NCBI GenBank assembly: GCA_016703105.1
Contig: JADJCS010000001.1
Coordinates: 496,001-560,000 of the forward strand
DNA: 64,000 nt
Reading direction: 5' to 3'
Source: Flavobacteriales bacterium
Lineage (GTDB): Bacteria > Bacteroidota > Bacteroidia > Flavobacteriales_F > PHOS-HE28
Below are positions 51,348 to 60,754 of this stretch, piece by piece (position 1 is the first letter of the stretch; each line of letters opens with the position of its first letter). A program made the position numbers and the translations under genes. The notes below the pieces were generated by a model. The model was given only the letters and a program-made list of their open reading frames with translations. It was not told where the DNA came from and did no database searches.

Positions 51348-52151
51348 TTAGCGCCCGATTTCTTGGAGTCGCTCGATAGCAAACGTGTCTCCTTGGGCAG
51401 CGGCTTTTTCGTACCAGTATCGAGCAAGGTCTATGTCCTGTGCGATACCAGGGAACGAGCTTTCGTAGATGTAGCCCAAGGTCGATTGGGAATCCCTCTG
51501 GCCTTTCGTTGCAGCCACTTGGAAATAGTAAGCCGCCTTGACGGGGTCCGCTTCGGCACCAACACCCACTAGGTGCATCTCGCCGAGGTAGTACGTAGCC
51601 ATATGATCCCCAGCGATGGAACGCTTCACATAATGATCGAAAACATGACCGATCGGAAGCCATTGATGGGTCAATTTGCTCTCGGTGCTGTCGGTGAGCG
51701 TAATGACGACTGTCTCGGACACGTCAGTGATCGTGTAAAGGCTATCTGCGAGAATGTTCCGAACCTCAGAGCTCCCTTTGGAATTGTCCATGCAATAGGC
51801 CTGCAGTAGATCGATATAGTTTCCATCACCCTTTATGAACAACGTATCACAACTGCCTATCGAGTTGTCTATCACATTACGGTGGGACAACCGGATACGG
51901 TTGCCATCGCCTTCGACAATGACCACATCACGGCTGCTCTGATCATGGAAGAAAGTGTTCAGATATTCGAGGACGACTTCATTGTCACTGCCCTTGAAGA
52001 TGATCTGATCTCCATTGTCCATTGAACCACTTGCGAACGCACCGACCTGAATGACGCGATTGTCGCCACCCTGATGAGCAGATGGTACGGGCTTGGTTGT
52101 GTTGCACGCAGCCAGCAGCACAATCGCCAAGTACGTGAAATGTCCTTCCAT
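51348..52151 (-). CDS. Sel1-repeat lipoprotein with N-terminal beta-repeats
   Basis: The ATG at 52151 gives 267 residues with a lipobox (VLLAACN). The N-terminal half has short repeats of the form GDGN/GSDN followed by alternating hydrophobics (GDQIIFKGSDNEVVLEYL, VVIVEGDGNRIRLSHR, LFIKGDGNYIDLL). The C-terminal half has Sel1-like TPR units (MATYYLGEMHLVGVGAEADP, QSTLGYIYESSFPGIAQDID, ARYWYEKAAAQGDTFAIERL). It is an envelope protein with likely protein-binding roles. Confidence 0.82.
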   Translation of the reverse strand: MEGHFTYLAIVLLAACNTTKPVPSAHQGGDNRVIQVGAFASGSMDNGDQIIFKGSDNEVVLEYLNTFFHDQSSRDVVIVEGDGNRIRLSHRNVIDNSIGSCDTLFIKGDGNYIDLLQAYCMDNSKGSSEVRNILADSLYTITDVSETVVITLTDSTESKLTHQWLPIGHVFDHYVKRSIAGDHMATYYLGEMHLVGVGAEADPVKAAYYFQVAATKGQRDSQSTLGYIYESSFPGIAQDIDLARYWYEKAAAQGDTFAIERLQEIGR

Positions 52152-52226
52152 GTTCACGTCACAACGCGGGCGGTCTACGGCAAATTTCACACTCGCCCGC
52201 GTTTCTAACGCGGGAGCACCACAATA

Positions 52227-52260
52227 CAGAAGGCCGCCGGTCTTCACCGGCGGCCTTCTG
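52227..52260. terminator. Strong hairpin terminator after the TonB-dependent receptor
   Basis: CAGAAGGCCGCCGGT (52227-52241) and ACCGGCGGCCTTCTG (52246-52260) form a perfect 15-bp stem with a CTTC loop, 12 nt after the receptor stop codon on the minus strand. Confidence 0.85.
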
Positions 52261-52272
52261 CGTTCGTCGTTC

Positions 52273-54630
52273 TCAGAACCGCAACGTGTACTGCAACACC
52301 GGCAACATCGCCAGTTGCGGCACATCCTTGATCGTCCCCGTGCGGCTGTCGAAGTAGTGATAGACGGCCGTCTGGTTGTTCAGCACATTCAGGACATCTG
52401 CCTTGATCTCGTGGCTCACCTTGGGTCGCGCGGCGCGGAAGGCGAGCACCACATCCAGCTTGTGAACGGCATCTCCCTTCTCGCTCCACACGGGGCTGCC
52501 ATCCACTTGCGTTCCGGCCAGGCGGCTGGCTTCTAGGTCGATGGGCGTGGCGTACTGTCCGCCCAGGATCGAGTACCGGAATCCGGTGGTGAGCACACGG
52601 TCCTTGCCGCTCTTGCCGAGCTGCCATTCCTTGCCCGCGAGCGCGTTCGCCACGGTGCCCATGTTGAAGCGTGAGTTGCGCCACACGCCATCCATCGCCT
52701 TGTTGCGCGCATCGCTCAAGGAGGCCGTGACCAGGAAGTGATAACCGCGCGTGAAGTACTTCTCCACGGCCACTTCAAGCCCGTAGTTGCGGCCCCGGCC
52801 TTCATTCACGAGGTCCTTGGTCGTGAACCATTCGGTGCTGTTGCTCAAACTGAAGGAACTGGTGGGGTCGTTCTCCACCGGCACGTTGAAATGATGCTGG
52901 TAGTAGGCTTCCGCTTTCACCTGGATGTCCTCGGTGAGCATGTGCTCGTAGCCCACGACGAAGTGCGCGGCTTTCGACAGGCCGAGGTCCTTGTTCGGTT
53001 GGTAGGTGTTGCCTTGGGCATCCGTGCCCTGGGCCAGGTAGGTCATCACGGATTCCGTCTTCGCATGAAGGCCGGCACCGGCGGTGATGGCGCGGCCGGG
53101 TTTCATTTGGTAGCGGAGACCGAGACGCGGTTCCACGCTCGTGGCACCGTTCAAGGCGAAGTGCAGCACGTGTACACCGCTGGTCATGGTCCATTGCTCG
53201 TTCCAGCGCCACCGCCAGCTGCTGAAGGCCTGCAAGGTGGTGGCCTCGCCATGCGCTTCGAGCTGACGCTCCATACGGTTCGCCTCATCGCTCCAGCTAT
53301 CCACCAGCATCTGGTACTGGTCCACGGAGACAATGATGCCCGAGCGCAGCTTGTGCTTGCTGTTCAACCGGTTGTTCAGGGTGCTGCTAAAACGCGTGGT
53401 CCACTTGCCCAGCGCGCTCTGCTCCCGCAGGGCCAATGGGACCTCGCCCGGGGCATCGGTCTGGTGGTAGTCGAAGTCGCTGCCGTTGCCGCTCACCGAG
53501 AGGCTGCTTTGGATGTAGCTGTTCTCGCCCAGGGTGCGCAGATGGGTAAGACCGACGACACCCATGCGCGAGCGGTAGTCGTTCTCGGCGAAGAGCGTGT
53601 CACCGACCTCGCTCCGCTCCTCCTGATGGATCGTGCTTTGGCCGCCCAAACCAAAGAGCGAAAAGCTCCCGGCCCTTCCGGCGGGCAACTTCAATTTGAA
53701 CGCGCCATCCGTATAGTTGGGCACGCCCTGGTAGTCCACGATGCCGGCTTGATCGAGCAAGCTGAGGGTGCTGTAGCGGAAGTTCGCCAGGTAGGAGCCG
53801 CCGCGTAGCCCGGGCATCGGCCCTTCGGCGGTGAGGTCGGTGCCCAGCACACCTGCCTTCAAGGTGTACTCGCGCTCGGTGTCGTTGCCGTCGCGCAGCT
53901 TCATGTCGAACACGGCGCTCAACGCGTTGCCATACTCCGGGGCGAAGGCGCCGGTGTAGAACTCGGAATCATCCAGCATGTCGCTGTTCAGCACGTTGAT
54001 GGGACCGCCGGTGCTGCCCTCTTCACTGAAGTGGTTGGGGTTCGGGATCTCCATTCCTTCCAGGCGCCACAATACGCCCTTCGACGAATTGCCTCGCGCG
54101 ATGATCGTGTTATCACCCGTGGCATCACCGGCCACGCCGGGGAAGGCGCTCACCATGCGGGCCGGATCATTGATGCCGCCCGCGATGCGTGAGGTTTCCT
54201 CCACACCGATCTTCCTACCGCTCACGGAGACCATATCGTTGCGCAGGTCTTCACGCTTCCTATCTCCATGCACGGTGACCTCCTGCCCCATCACCACGGC
54301 GCTGAGAAGGTTCACGTTCACCACCAACTCCCGGCCGGAGGTGAGCAACAAGTTGGAGAGCTTCTGCTCCTCGAAGCCCATCATCTGGATCACCAGATCG
54401 ATGCGGCCCGTGGGCACCTTTGGGATCACGAAGCGGCCTTCTTCATCGGCCGTGGCCGCGAGCAAAGGCTGTGACCCGACCACCACGATCGCCGCACCAT
54501 ACAGCGGCTGGCGGGTGTCCTGGTCGAGGACGGTACCCCGTATGGTCTGGCTGGTGACTTGAGCAAGGAGCGGCGCTGCGAGGGTCAGCAGGAAAAGGGA
54601 AAGAGAAAGGCGGAATGCGGTCGTCTTCAT
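52273..54630 (-). CDS. TonB-dependent receptor with carboxypeptidase-regulatory-like domain
   Basis: The ATG at 54630 gives 785 residues with a signal peptide (LSLFLLTLAAPLLAQ). It has a CarboxypepD_reg-like domain (IRGTVLDQDTRQPLYGAAIV), a plug domain (ARMVSAFPGVAGDATGDNTI, IARGNSSKGVLWRLEGMEIP) and a beta-barrel ending LAMLPVLQYTLRF, a normal terminal strand. It imports an unknown substrate with TonB energy. It is encoded downstream of the STN surface-protein, FecR and sigma-factor genes, which may control it. Confidence 0.93.
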   Translation of the reverse strand: MKTTAFRLSLSLFLLTLAAPLLAQVTSQTIRGTVLDQDTRQPLYGAAIVVVGSQPLLAATADEEGRFVIPKVPTGRIDLVIQMMGFEEQKLSNLLLTSGRELVVNVNLLSAVVMGQEVTVHGDRKREDLRNDMVSVSGRKIGVEETSRIAGGINDPARMVSAFPGVAGDATGDNTIIARGNSSKGVLWRLEGMEIPNPNHFSEEGSTGGPINVLNSDMLDDSEFYTGAFAPEYGNALSAVFDMKLRDGNDTEREYTLKAGVLGTDLTAEGPMPGLRGGSYLANFRYSTLSLLDQAGIVDYQGVPNYTDGAFKLKLPAGRAGSFSLFGLGGQSTIHQEERSEVGDTLFAENDYRSRMGVVGLTHLRTLGENSYIQSSLSVSGNGSDFDYHQTDAPGEVPLALREQSALGKWTTRFSSTLNNRLNSKHKLRSGIIVSVDQYQMLVDSWSDEANRMERQLEAHGEATTLQAFSSWRWRWNEQWTMTSGVHVLHFALNGATSVEPRLGLRYQMKPGRAITAGAGLHAKTESVMTYLAQGTDAQGNTYQPNKDLGLSKAAHFVVGYEHMLTEDIQVKAEAYYQHHFNVPVENDPTSSFSLSNSTEWFTTKDLVNEGRGRNYGLEVAVEKYFTRGYHFLVTASLSDARNKAMDGVWRNSRFNMGTVANALAGKEWQLGKSGKDRVLTTGFRYSILGGQYATPIDLEASRLAGTQVDGSPVWSEKGDAVHKLDVVLAFRAARPKVSHEIKADVLNVLNNQTAVYHYFDSRTGTIKDVPQLAMLPVLQYTLRF

Positions 54631-54814
54631 CGGGTTAGGGGAATGTGGACTTTGCGGCATCGGACGACCAGCTCTTCCCCATTGTTACAGCCCCGTTCGC
54701 TGAATTTGGTGGGCGGTGGATGGAGTGGACGAGTGGACGATCCGTGGTCATGGATCCGGTTTCCACTAGGACAATGGAGGGCCGGAATACCCCCACGCTC
54801 CGTTCCAAAAAAAT

Positions 54815-56602
54815 TCAGAAGTACACACCGACCGCCAGGCGGCCCCCCACCCAACCTTTCAGCAGGAGGGCATCCTGGGCTTCCTCGAAGAGGGTGTAGG
54901 GTGCGATGCCGCTCCTGTACGCACCGGTCTCGGCATCCCGCCAATCGGTGAACAGCACGTTGAACGAGGGTCCTGCGGAAATGATGAGGCGGCGCTTGAT
55001 CACGTAGCCATAGGTGAGGCTGATGCGGCCCACGATGTTGATGGCGTCGATCCACTCCACCTGTTCGTTCACATGCTCGGCGAACCACTCGATGTTGCCA
55101 CGATGCCTCCCGCGATAGCCCACTTCGGTACCGGAACCATAGCCGAACCCCCAGCGACCTGAGCTATCCACCGCCGGGCTATACGTGAACAGGTTGTAGA
55201 AGCGAGGTGTGCCGGTACGTGCCGCGATGGTGAGTGGAAGAACCTCCGTGACGTGCAGGTCCACGCGATGGTATCCGCGCAAAGCGATGCTCAGCAAACC
55301 AACACTGTTGCCCGAGATGGTGTCGCTCAGATTCACCAGTCCCACCTGTCCTCCGACACATTTTCGGGCCACGTTCAGCGATCCCACCTGCCCCCCGCGT
55401 ACCTCCCCGATGCATGCGTTGATGCCGAAGCCCACCTGTCCCCCGCTCACCGTGCGCGCATAGTTCGCGAGGAAGCCGACCTGTCCTCCGCCCACGTCGC
55501 CCAAGGCTACGTTCGTTCCGAAGGAGAACTGCGTGCTGCTCACGTTCCTGCCATAGTTCGCCAGACCGCTGATCTGGGCTTTGCGCACATCGCCAAGAGC
55601 CGCGTTGATCCCACCAGAGACCTGGGTTCCATCGCACGAACGCGTGGTGAGATTGGCCAGGCCGCTGATCTGGGTGCCTTGCATGCCGCCCTTCACCACG
55701 TTCAACGCACCGGCCAGTTGCATGCCGCTCAGCGTATCCCACACCACGTTCCCGAGCCCTCCGATCTGCGCGCCGTTCAGGGACCGCATCGTGTGGTTGA
55801 TCGCTCCCGCTAGCTGAAGTCCTTTGGTATGCCCGCCGACCAGGTTCGCGGCACCGGCCATTTGCACGCCGCGCACATCGCGCCGCACCATGTTCACCGC
55901 GCCACCTGCCTCGAACCCGTTCACACCGCCCACATATCCGGCGACGATGTTCAACGAGATCCTGCTCGTTGTCGCACCGCTGAGCTTGCCGCTCGTTCCC
56001 ACCGTGGGGACAAGGGAAAGTTGGATGAAGCGCTTCTCCTGGGCGAGGTTGTTCGCTTGCTGCTGCACGCTCGATGGCACCAGAAGCCGTGTAACACCAA
56101 GGTCATCCACCGAAGCACACAGCGCGCTGTGGCAGGGCTCCAACCTTTCGAGATGATCACGGGGCCGCAAGGTCACGGTGCCCACATGACCATCGCGACC
56201 AACGAATACCACCGTGTCGTGGTAGGCCACCCGAGCGATGAGCAGCGGCGTGCGCTCCCGGCGACCGGAGACGCGCATGCGGTAGGATCCATCCGCAGCA
56301 GTGATACCCGCGTACCGCTCGTTCACCTCACGTATCGACGCTTGCGCAATGGGCCGACCGGTGTTACGATCTCTAAGCGCCCCCGTGATCTCGAACACAT
56401 CCTTCGCCTGCCGCGCTTCGAGGATGATGACGTGGTCGCCGCTCTCCTTCAGCGTGCGGGCGCCGCCGATCAGATCGCGCAACGCCGCTTCCGCAGTGCC
56501 GGTGGCATCGATCGACACCAGACTATCGCCCGGAAGAATGGCCGCGTTGTACGAGAGTTTGAAGCCCCCGTCGCGCGCTACCATCGCCAGCGCTTCGTTC
56601 AA
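54815..56602 (-). CDS. STN-domain surface protein with long beta-solenoid repeats, N-terminus incomplete
   Basis: The frame runs from a TTG at 56602 for 595 residues, with an in-frame TAA 18 nt upstream. It begins within an STN domain (LNEALAMVARDGGFKLSYNA), then a carboxypeptidase-regulatory-like domain (GALRDRNTGRPIAQASIREV). About twelve solenoid units of roughly 20 residues follow (GGAVNMVRRDVRGVQMAGAA, GLANLTTRSCDGTQVSGGIN), and then a beta-barrel-like end. No signal peptide is present in this frame. An out-of-frame ATG overlapping the fecR stop encodes MGAERILLTLSCA, suggesting a lost base or deletion at the 5' end. The repeats resemble the LA_2272 surface-repeat family. Confidence 0.8.
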   Translation of the reverse strand: MNEALAMVARDGGFKLSYNAAILPGDSLVSIDATGTAEAALRDLIGGARTLKESGDHVIILEARQAKDVFEITGALRDRNTGRPIAQASIREVNERYAGITAADGSYRMRVSGRRERTPLLIARVAYHDTVVFVGRDGHVGTVTLRPRDHLERLEPCHSALCASVDDLGVTRLLVPSSVQQQANNLAQEKRFIQLSLVPTVGTSGKLSGATTSRISLNIVAGYVGGVNGFEAGGAVNMVRRDVRGVQMAGAANLVGGHTKGLQLAGAINHTMRSLNGAQIGGLGNVVWDTLSGMQLAGALNVVKGGMQGTQISGLANLTTRSCDGTQVSGGINAALGDVRKAQISGLANYGRNVSSTQFSFGTNVALGDVGGGQVGFLANYARTVSGGQVGFGINACIGEVRGGQVGSLNVARKCVGGQVGLVNLSDTISGNSVGLLSIALRGYHRVDLHVTEVLPLTIAARTGTPRFYNLFTYSPAVDSSGRWGFGYGSGTEVGYRGRHRGNIEWFAEHVNEQVEWIDAINIVGRISLTYGYVIKRRLIISAGPSFNVLFTDWRDAETGAYRSGIAPYTLFEEAQDALLLKGWVGGRLAVGVYF

Positions 56603-56634
56603 CCGACGCGCAGGACAGCGTTAGAAGGATCCTC

Positions 56635-57615
56635 TCAGCACCCATTGCCGCTCAGCAGGTACTCCCCGGCCGCGGGTGAAGAAACACGCAACCCAAAAGT
56701 TTCGGCCACGACACGCAGCACCAGATCGATGGGTTCGTTCTCGAAGGTGGCGGTCAATCGGCACCGTTCCATTGCGTCGTTCTCCAGTCCGATGCGCACA
56801 TGATAAAGGGCGCTGAGCTGCTGGACGACCTCGGCAAGTGGCGTTCCGCTGAACATCAGGATGCGATCGCCCCAGATCTCGATGCTCGGTGCCTCCACCT
56901 TCCGCAGTTGCCTGGTCCGCTCGTTGAACTCCGCATGTTCACCGGCCACCAAGTCCACTTGCCGCCCATCGGCGGACACGCGCACTTTGCCGTGACGCAC
57001 CCGGGTAAGAAGGGTGGACGAAGTGTCGTAGGCGGAGACCGTGAACGCCGTCCCCAGCACCGTGACCGACAGCCCATCGGCCTCGACCACGAAGGGGTGT
57101 TGCGGATCAGGGGTCACTTCGAAATAGGCCTGTCCCTCGAGTTCAACGCGGCGTTCAGCGCCCATCGCTACGCGGATGCGGCTGCCGCGGCTCAACACGA
57201 CATGGCTGCTATCATCCAGCACCACGGACGTGCTTGTCCCCTCGGACGCGTATTGCTGTGCTTCGGGTGTCGACCACCAGCGCACGGCCAGGAAAACGCC
57301 GGTTACGAGCGCGGCTGCCGCAGCGATCCGCAACCAGGGAACCGCGCGCCCTCGAGCGATGGGGATCACCTTGGCACCGGAACCCTCTTCGGCGATCCGG
57401 GTCGCGAGCTTGGACCATGCGGCATCCACATCGACGGAAGCCGGGTGCGGATCGGGAACGGCCAAGTCCCATGCAGCACGCATGGCGGCAAGTTCGCGCG
57501 CATGCTCCGGCGCCGAAGCGGCCCAGCGCTCCACCGCCTGGATCCCCTCCGGTCTCGCTTCACCGGCGGTGTACCGTGCCAGCAGGTCGCTATCGATATG
57601 TTCCGCTCCGTTCAA
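56635..57615 (-). CDS. FecR-family anti-sigma/sensor protein
   Basis: The 326-residue protein has an N-terminal cytoplasmic segment, one transmembrane helix (IAAAAALVTGVFLAVRWWST), a FecR domain (YFEVTPDPQHPFVVEADGLS, VTVLGTAFTVSAYDTS) and a C-terminal DUF4974-like domain (LFNGTPLAEVV-type, QLSALYHVRIGLENDAMERC). It should hold the ECF sigma factor inactive until the STN protein signals. It lies 41 nt after the sigma-factor gene. Confidence 0.93.
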   Translation of the reverse strand: MNGAEHIDSDLLARYTAGEARPEGIQAVERWAASAPEHARELAAMRAAWDLAVPDPHPASVDVDAAWSKLATRIAEEGSGAKVIPIARGRAVPWLRIAAAAALVTGVFLAVRWWSTPEAQQYASEGTSTSVVLDDSSHVVLSRGSRIRVAMGAERRVELEGQAYFEVTPDPQHPFVVEADGLSVTVLGTAFTVSAYDTSSTLLTRVRHGKVRVSADGRQVDLVAGEHAEFNERTRQLRKVEAPSIEIWGDRILMFSGTPLAEVVQQLSALYHVRIGLENDAMERCRLTATFENEPIDLVLRVVAETFGLRVSSPAAGEYLLSGNGC

Positions 57616-57656
57616 GGTCTCTCCTTACATGACATACTGCACCAACAATACCCCCA

Positions 57657-58220
57657 TCATCCCCCTAAACTCCTGAACCAAGTCCACAAGGATGCAGCAA
57701 CGATCAGCAGCGGAAGCAGGTCTGCCAAGTCCTCCCGCAAGGTCTTCAGCGCCCTCCCGATCTGGTTCTCCACCGTTTTCACCGACAAGCCCAGGCGATC
57801 GGCGATCTCCTGGTACTTCAAACCATCGTGCCTGCTCAAGAGGAAGATCTTCCGCCTCTCCTCCGGCAAGGCCTCGATCGCGGCTTGGATGCGCGCGCCG
57901 CGCTCCATACCCTCCAACGGGTCGGCGGTTTCGACCGCATGGTCGTCGTGCTCGGTGAGCGCGCGCAGTCTGCCTTGTTGCTTCACCGCATTGAGGCAAC
58001 GGTTACGCACCGCGGTGAAGAGGTAAGACTTGAGCGAGGTGGTGATGGACGTGCGTTCGCGGTCCTGCCACAATCGGTAGAAGAGATCCTGCACCAGCTC
58101 TTCCGCAGAAGCACCATCGCGCACATACTGCCGCGCGAAAGCGCACAACGGCCGATAGTGCTCCCTGAACACGAGCTCGAAGGCTCCGTGGTCCCCTGCG
58201 GCGATGCGTGCGAAGTCCAA
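57657..58220 (-). CDS. ECF-type RNA polymerase sigma factor
   Basis: The 187-residue protein (TTG start) has region 2 (FELVFREHYRPLCAFARQYV, AEELVQDLFYRLWQDR) and region 4 (LPEERRKIFLLSRHDGLKYQ, ADRLGLSVKTVENQIGRALK). It ends in a short hydrophobic segment (LLPLLIVAASLWTWF). It is encoded upstream of FecR and the STN protein. Such sigma factors switch on surface receptors for nutrients such as glycans or iron complexes. A TAACTTGC box at 58239-58246 may be its -7 element. Confidence 0.94.
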   Translation of the reverse strand: MDFARIAAGDHGAFELVFREHYRPLCAFARQYVRDGASAEELVQDLFYRLWQDRERTSITTSLKSYLFTAVRNRCLNAVKQQGRLRALTEHDDHAVETADPLEGMERGARIQAAIEALPEERRKIFLLSRHDGLKYQEIADRLGLSVKTVENQIGRALKTLREDLADLLPLLIVAASLWTWFRSLGG

Positions 58221-58266
58221 GGTCGGGAAGACGGGCGGGCAAGTTAGCGCGCGGTGCGGATGCGCT

Positions 58267-60754
58267 CTAGTGTACCACCTGGATCGTCCCGCTCCTGCTC
58301 ACGATCTCCACGGTGGGATGCGTCATCTCGAAGGTGTAAAAGTAGGTGCCATCGGCCACGGGTTCGCCGGTCGTTCCATGGCGGCCGTTCCATACCACAT
58401 GCGCTCCGTCCAATTCCGCCACGCGCTGTCCCCAGCGGTTGAAGATCCGCATGCCGATGCTCCATCCCGCCGGTGCGGTCAGGTCCACCGCATCGTTCGA
58501 GCCATCGCCATTGGGGCTGAAGATGTTCGGGATGATCAGCTCGCATAGCTCGAAGACCACTTGCATGGTGCCGCCTGCCAAGCAGCCGTCCGGGCCCACC
58601 GCCTGCACGGAGTAGTAGCCGTCCGCGAATACCATGATAGCCGTCGCCGTATCCCCCGTGCTCCAAACCACCTCGGTGTAACCTTCGCCCAATGTGAGCA
58701 CCAGCGCCCCCCCCAAGCAGGCCGTCTGCGTAGCGAAGTCGATGATCGCGGCGCCCGATACTTGCAGCAACGCTGAGTCGGCTGCGCTCAGGCACCCGTT
58801 CACTTCGAGCACGCAACTGTAGAACCCGGCATCGCTGATCTCGAGCGGATCCAGAATGAGCGGTGTGCCGGTAACGATCCCGTTCGGTGTGGACCATGTG
58901 AACGTCGCGCCGTTCGGTCCGCTCGCGTTCAGCAGCAAGGTCTGGCCCAGGCATCCGTTCCACGGTCCATCCAGGATCGGCGGATCCGGCTCCGGGGTCG
59001 TAGTGACGTACACCACTTGCGGCGCGCTCGGGCAACCGTTCTCGTTCTGGCTAACGAATACCGAATCGATCGGTGGTGACGGCACCATCGTGATCGTGGA
59101 GCCCGTGCCCAACGTGTCCTGCAGCGATGGATCGTCGAACCAGGTGATGGTCCCGTTGCCTTGGGCATTCAATGTGGCTTGCTGGCCCACACATACCTGC
59201 ACATCCGCGAAGGCCGGTGGGTCGCTCGCCTGCCGCACCAACACTTCCACGGGATCGGACACCGCGGTACACCCACTTTCATCGGTGACCGTGGCCGTGT
59301 AGATGCCCGTGGTCCCCACCACTACGCTATCGCCTTGCAGGCCGCCCGGTGACCATTCCGTGGCACCGCCCTGCGGAACTACTTGCAATAGCACGCTATC
59401 GCCGGGACATAAGACTTGCTGGCCGGTGGTCAGCAGGATCGCTTCCACATCGCTCTCGGTGATGTTGGCGATAAGGAAGGTGGTGATGGCGCATGAGGTG
59501 ACCTGCACAATGTATTGTCCCGGCTGGTAAACCACCTGCACCAGGTCGTTCCCGCTGAGCGGGGCCTGCCACGCGATGTTGGTGATCACCGAACCATTGA
59601 CCTGCAACAGGGTACTGTCCGATGCGTCGCAGAGCACCGCATCGGGGATGAGGTTGAGGTAGGGCGTTTGGTAGGGCAACACCTTGACCGCTACTGACTG
59701 GACGAAGCAGCCTTCGGGCATTGTGACCTCCACGTAGTACAACCCGGGCTCATCCGCATAGGCGAAGCTGCCCGTGTCCGGTAGTTGCCCATTCGGTCCG
59801 AACCAAGTGTAGGTGCCGAAGACATCCGTGTAGAGCATCACTGAATCGTTGGGGCATATCACTTCGGGGATGACGAACACGTTGGGCTCGGGTGGTTCCG
59901 TTACAAACGACTCCAACATAAGATCGGCTGCACAGCCATTGCTATCTATCGCTGTGACCTGGACCCCATAATAGCCGGGTATTTGGATCTGGGCTGAATC
60001 GCCCAAGATCTGAAGGAACTGACCGCCTATCCACAAGTAGGAAACACAAGTCGGACAGTCCACCACGATCCACATCGAGTCGTTGGGGCAGATGAACGGT
60101 GGGATCATAAACTCGGCATCGGGTGGCGCAGGATCGGCGAAAGTGATATACACACTGTCGGTGAACTGGAAGATCAGACTGTCATCGCAGGGATGATTCA
60201 CCAAGTAGAGATCCATCACGAAGACGAACCAGCCGCTGTTCGCAGGTGGGTAGATCTCTCCTTCCTGATCGCCTGTTCCGATCAGCGTGTCGGAAAACAA
60301 GTTCATGGCGTTCATGAACCCAGTGAGCCCATCCACCCAAGTCCATGGTTGGCCGTTCAACGTCCAATCGTTCTCTAGTTCGAACTGTAGAAGACCTAGA
60401 CCGCAAAGCACCAACGTGTCGTTCTGATCCAGGTCCTGCGGGAAGATGATGTCCATGTCCAGGTCCACTGGAGGTATAGGCGTATTGGGCACCAGTATCG
60501 TAAAGAACTTGTTGTATGTCACACATCCATTGGCCCCGATGTGCCAATACGTCCAGGTGCCTGTGGTATCAACGTATATCGCTGTGCTGTACATGGGCAC
60601 GCTGTCAGTTCCAGTCCAGTACGCGGTAGGATCAGCGGGAACATTATTGCACCAGAGAAGGACGGAATCACCTTCGCAGATCGGAATGGCCGTGGGGTGC
60701 GGCCCCGGGGAGTTGAAGTACATTCCCGTGCCATCACTGAGCAGCGGGTGTTTC
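58267..60754 (-). CDS. C-terminal half of a giant secreted protein: Ig-like domains plus gliding-motility C-terminal domain
   Basis: This frame encodes many beta-sandwich domains with paired Cys (ADSALLQVSGAAIIDFATQT, VTDESGCTAVSDPVEVLVRQ). It ends in a gliding-motility-associated C-terminal domain (ELIIPNIFSPNGDGSNDAVD, FEMTHPTVEIVSRSGTIQVV), which targets the protein to T9SS. Upstream, the frame continues in-frame from LLSDGTGMYFNSPGPHPTAI, but no start codon or signal peptide belongs to it. It is the continuation of the protein at 60734-62614 after a one-base shift at 60755-60757. Confidence 0.85.

Noticed and set aside
55440..56000. Possible CRISPR-like array of short repeats
   Set aside because: The periodic similarity is in the coding frame and reflects the roughly 20-residue protein solenoid. 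Spacers are not unique sequences and there is no repeat palindrome.
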